Below are positions 14,701-16,938 of a DNA stretch of 16,938 nt, piece by piece. The notes under the pieces were generated by a model. It saw only the letters and a program-made list of their open reading frames with translations, was not told where the DNA came from and did no database searches. The stretch is from an uncultured Lachnospiraceae bacterium (GTDB taxonomy: Bacteria; Bacillota; Clostridia; Lachnospirales; Lachnospiraceae), in the NCBI GenBank assembly GCA_910583965.1, contig CAJUAE010000067.1, positions 2,105 through 19,042 on the forward strand, written 5' to 3'. How positions within the stretch are numbered: the stretch's first letter is position 1; every line of letters starts with the position of its first letter. A program made the position numbers and the translations under genes.

Positions 14701-15012
14701 TTAAATAATTTTAAGCATTTCTTCAATGCTCTTTACTTCCTTTGCCTTTTCATCATCTGTTACATGGACATACAAGTTCATAGTAATACCTATGTTTGAA
14801 TGTCCTAAAATCATTTGTAAAGTTTTGGGTTTCATTCCCGCTTCAATGCATCTTGTAGCAAATGTGTGTCTAAGAGTGTGCATAGAAAAATGTTTTATTC
14901 CTATCTTATCACAATAATAATACAATTTTGTATCATATGCGCTGTTTTTTGTTGGCGTTCCATCTTTACATAGAAAAACCTGCTCAGAAAAATCTACAGA
15001 TATGACTTTCAT
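14701..15012 (-). pseudogene. int: Tyrosine integrase, C-terminal fragment
   Basis: 103-residue fragment holding the C-terminal half of the catalytic domain of a phage/Tn916-type tyrosine recombinase. HTLRHTFATR gives H45 and R48, LGHSNI gives H71, and nucleophile Tyr81 is in MNLYVHVT. It is continuous in family terms with the fragment at 15009-15830 but lies in the -1 frame; the overlap ATGA spans 15009-15012. Its ATG with weak upstream signals is probably not a true start. It ends about 60 bases from fmt. Confidence 0.85.
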
Positions 15013-15830
15013 TCTTCTAATTTTGTTTTTTGTTCTTTTAAAATTCGTAATGCCTCTTGCGTGAGCGGAATATCACGCACACCACTTTTCGTCTTAGGTT
15101 CGCCAATTCTCCATTCTCCAAATTCATGACGGTACTCCATTGTCCTGCGTACATGAAGAACTTTGTTTTCAAAATCTACATCTGACCATCGAAGCCCTAT
15201 CATTTCACCTGTATGAAGTCCTGTTTGCAAAATTAATGCCCACTGATTATAATTACTTGAATTTTTGACAGTTTCAAGAAATAATTTTTGCTCCTCAATT
15301 GTCAATACTCTTGTTTCTTTTGGCATTTTTCCTGATTTACATTTTACATTTTTTGTGACAGGGTTTTTCTCAATTAGTTCGTTTTCCAATGCACTACCAA
15401 ACATTGCTCCCATAGCTACACGACAATATTCAATCATAGCGTTTGAATAGGTTTTTGACATATTAAGCAAAACGTTTTGACAATGAATAGGTTTTACATC
15501 TCTAACTAGCATACTCCCTAAAATTGGTTTAATATTTCGCCTGTAGCGTTCCAAATAATTTCTTTTCGTATTATCTCTTATGGTTTGTCCTTTTATGTTT
15601 TCTATCCAATAATCAAACCACGCATCCACCGTTGGATTTTCGCCTTGTAGCACATTTCCATGTTCATTCTCAAACTGTGCATCCGCAAGCCAATTTCGAC
15701 ATTCCTGTAACTTCTTAAAATACTGTTGTTTACGCTTTCCGTTTCTATCTGTAAACCTTGCTGTATATAATCCATCTTTCCGTTGGCTTATTCCAACACC
15801 TAACTCCTTCCCTCTTAAATCTTTTCCCAT
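15009..15830 (-). pseudogene. int: Tyrosine integrase, N-terminal fragment
   Basis: 273-residue N-terminal part of a site-specific tyrosine recombinase. It has an arm-binding domain (about 10-60, GISQRKDGLYTARFTDRNG), a SAM-like core-binding domain (about 65-165), and the start of the catalytic domain (QTGLHTGEMIGLRWSDVD). The family has TGLRTGE here; the catalytic Arg I is His206 (CAT, 15213-15215), one transition from CGT. Translation then stops at TGA 15009, after A6 and A4 runs (15026-15031, 15021-15024), while the rest of the domain continues in the -1 frame. A strong AAGGAG site precedes ATG 15830. Two independent lesions suggest a dead integrase. Confidence 0.85.
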
Positions 15831-15910
15831 TGAAAAATCTCCTTCCTTTCATAGTTTGAAAAGAAAAGAGCCTTGATATATATTACCATATAAAGATTCA
15901 TAAGTCTATA

Positions 15911-16114
15911 TCACAGCTCAATTACTTTTTCAAGGTACTTTTCAAACTCATTGCGCTTAATTAATTTTTTTCTTCCTATATAAAGTACAAATGGGCAATT
16001 TGGTCGTCTTATCATATCTTCTATTTTATTTATCCCAATATTACTATATATCGCCGCTTCCCTAATCGTCAGATTTAATTTATCCTTTATCTCAACTTTT
16101 GGTATTTCTTTCAT
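15911..16114 (-). CDS. Excisionase-like small DNA-binding protein
   Basis: 67-residue basic protein. LNLTIREAAIYSNIGINKIEDMI and RPNCPFVLYIGRKKLIKRNEFEKYLE match the winged-helix pattern of Tn916-type Xis and MerR-like excisionases: helix-turn-helix, then a wing with a short beta turn, then a final helix. The position directly upstream of int, on the same strand, fits a directionality factor. ATG 16114 is chosen because GGAGGA lies 11 bases upstream; the longer TTG form has no site. If the integrase is dead this gene cannot excise the element alone. Role inferred from fold and place only. Confidence 0.65.
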   Translation of the reverse strand: MKEIPKVEIKDKLNLTIREAAIYSNIGINKIEDMIRRPNCPFVLYIGRKKLIKRNEFEKYLEKVIEL

Positions 16115-16197
16115 TCTGTTATCTATCCTCCACAATTTTCTTCATTAAACAAATTATTAAATATCTCTAACATTTTGTTGATAATCAAATATATTTT

Positions 16198-16632
16198 TTA
16201 TTTTCCCGTACTTCCAAATCCGCCAACACCTCTCTCTGTATTCGACAATTCATCCACTTCATTAAACTCTACATTTAAATATGGCATTACTACAAGCTGT
16301 GCAATTCTATCTCCTGAACTAACAATTTGAGCAGCAGTAGAATCATTATATAATGCAAGCATATATTCTCCACGATATCTTGAATCACATACACCTACAC
16401 AATTTGCCGGACGCAAGCCATCATCAGTTGCAAGCCCACTTCTTGCAAATATTGCACCAAAATATCCATCAGGTATTTCAATTGCTATTCCTGTTTTTAT
16501 AAATTCTGTTGTATGCGGTTTGATTGTTACTGATTCCTGAATATCTGCATACAGATCATAGCCAGCATCACCCTCATGTTGCCTTGTTGGTATGATTGCT
16601 GTTTCTGTCAATCTTTTAATATTAATTCTCAT
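16198..16632 (-). CDS. dut: dUTPase (deoxyuridine triphosphatase)
   Basis: 144-residue trimeric dUTP diphosphatase, which removes dUTP and supplies dUMP for dTMP synthesis. All five motifs are present: I GDAGYDLYA, II ARSGLA, III GVCDSRYRGEYML with the catalytic Asp, IV GDRIAQLVV, and V RGVGGFGSTG (the C-terminal Phe-containing lid). ATG 16632 has GAAGGA 8 bases upstream; a GTG 30 bases earlier has none. It lies next to xis and int, so it is most likely element cargo, as in many phages; such enzymes sometimes also act as signalling regulators. Intact. Confidence 0.93.
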   Translation of the reverse strand: MRINIKRLTETAIIPTRQHEGDAGYDLYADIQESVTIKPHTTEFIKTGIAIEIPDGYFGAIFARSGLATDDGLRPANCVGVCDSRYRGEYMLALYNDSTAAQIVSSGDRIAQLVVMPYLNVEFNEVDELSNTERGVGGFGSTGK

Positions 16633-16771
16633 TTTTACATTCCTTCTTTCCATTTCTGTCACATCAATTCGTACTTAATTTGTCTAAGTATGTAATCATC
16701 TTACTACAAAAAGCAATCATTTTATCATATCTTAGGATAGAGAAACTATATATAGCTTTCATGAATTGATT

Positions 16772-16938
16772 TTACCCTGTCTCAGTTTCATCTCCTTTTT
16801 GTATATTTTTTTTAACTTCTTTATAATCACAGGGAATACACTGTCCCCAATAGTAAGTCTTATCTTTCACGCCACAATATATCTTTATTCTTGCTTTATT
16901 CTCTTCATTGATTGTTGAGTGAATGCATTGTTCACATT
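16772..16938 (-). CDS. Small Cys-rich (zinc-ribbon-like) protein, partial
   Basis: Minus-strand reading frame open from the window edge to TAA at 16772, giving the last 54 residues of a gene that starts outside. It begins CEQCIHS and continues KIYCGVKDKTYYWGQCIPC, so it holds CxxC and then C...CxxC pairs. The ending KKNIQKGDETETG is polar. The pattern resembles short phage zinc-ribbon proteins of unknown function. It is in the same strand order as dut and int. The start is not visible and the function is unknown. Confidence 0.55.
   Translation of the reverse strand, partial: CEQCIHSTINEENKARIKIYCGVKDKTYYWGQCIPCDYKEVKKNIQKGDETETG

Larger units (their letters stand above)
14650..16938. mobile_element. 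One end of integrated phage-like element
   Basis: From just upstream of fmt to the window edge, gene content changes to an integrase (broken), excisionase-like protein, dUTPase and a small Cys-rich protein, all on the minus strand. The AT content is higher than in the housekeeping cluster. The integrase reads toward the junction and sits beside it, as is normal for the attachment-site end. The left boundary, near 14642-14700, is an estimate; the other end and the direct repeat of the att core lie outside the window. Whether it is a prophage, conjugative element or satellite cannot be decided. Confidence 0.65.

Noticed and set aside
15026..15031. Programmed -1 ribosomal frameshift site for the integrase
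   Set aside because: The in-frame codons CAA AAA ACA do not fit X XXY YYZ, and no clear downstream pseudoknot is seen. The Arg to His change favours simple decay.
16115..16135. Longer starts for several genes (xis at 16135, dut at 16662, prkC at 9257, cheY at 4946, rhodanese at 82)
   Set aside because: Each extension uses TTG/GTG or lacks a ribosome binding site, while the inner ATG has one and gives the normal family N-terminus.

Overview
The window looks like chromosome of a low-GC Clostridia, most likely a Lachnospiraceae-type Firmicute. This is judged from AT-rich codon use, strong AGGAGG-type ribosome binding sites, the def-fmt/rsmB/rlmN/stp/prkC/rsgA/rpe gene order, and protein wording; no database search was possible. 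Nearly all genes are on the minus strand, so transcription runs from high to low coordinates.

Layout from the left. (1) 1-537: a small rhodanese lipoprotein on the plus strand, whose leader and ribosome binding site lie inside a dispersed repeat. (2) 538-838: a convergent gap with hairpins, including a good terminator for glgP. (3) 839-4469: glycogen phosphorylase preceded by a LacI-family regulator with two tandem GAAAACGTTTTC palindromes just downstream of its own promoter. (4) 4530-4950: a free-standing CheY-type receiver with a clear promoter; its terminator hairpin overlaps the lacI -35 box. (5) 5099-14641: the conserved housekeeping cluster fmt > zinc metallopeptidase > rsmB > rlmN > PP2C phosphatase > PASTA kinase (PrkC) > rsgA > rpe. 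It links initiator tRNA formylation, 23S/16S rRNA methylation, 30S maturation and Ser/Thr phosphosignalling at the cell envelope. (6) about 14645-16938: one end of an integrated phage-like element, with a damaged tyrosine integrase, a small excisionase-like protein, a dUTPase and the 3' end of a Cys-rich small protein. It sits immediately upstream of fmt, where def and priA are normally found.

The least ordinary part is a set of palindromes and short repeats bounded by GTGTGAA/TTCACAC, found in two gaps inside the housekeeping cluster (fmt to peptidase, rlmN to phosphatase). One 64-bp unit of this set recurs, inverted, 13.5 kb away in front of the rhodanese gene (59 of 64 bases identical). 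A third, diverged copy lies beside the second. This behaves like a mosaic intergenic repeat family (REP/BIME- or MITE-like). It is the best candidate here for something poorly described. I see no CRISPR array, rRNA, tRNA, riboswitch or complete defence system.
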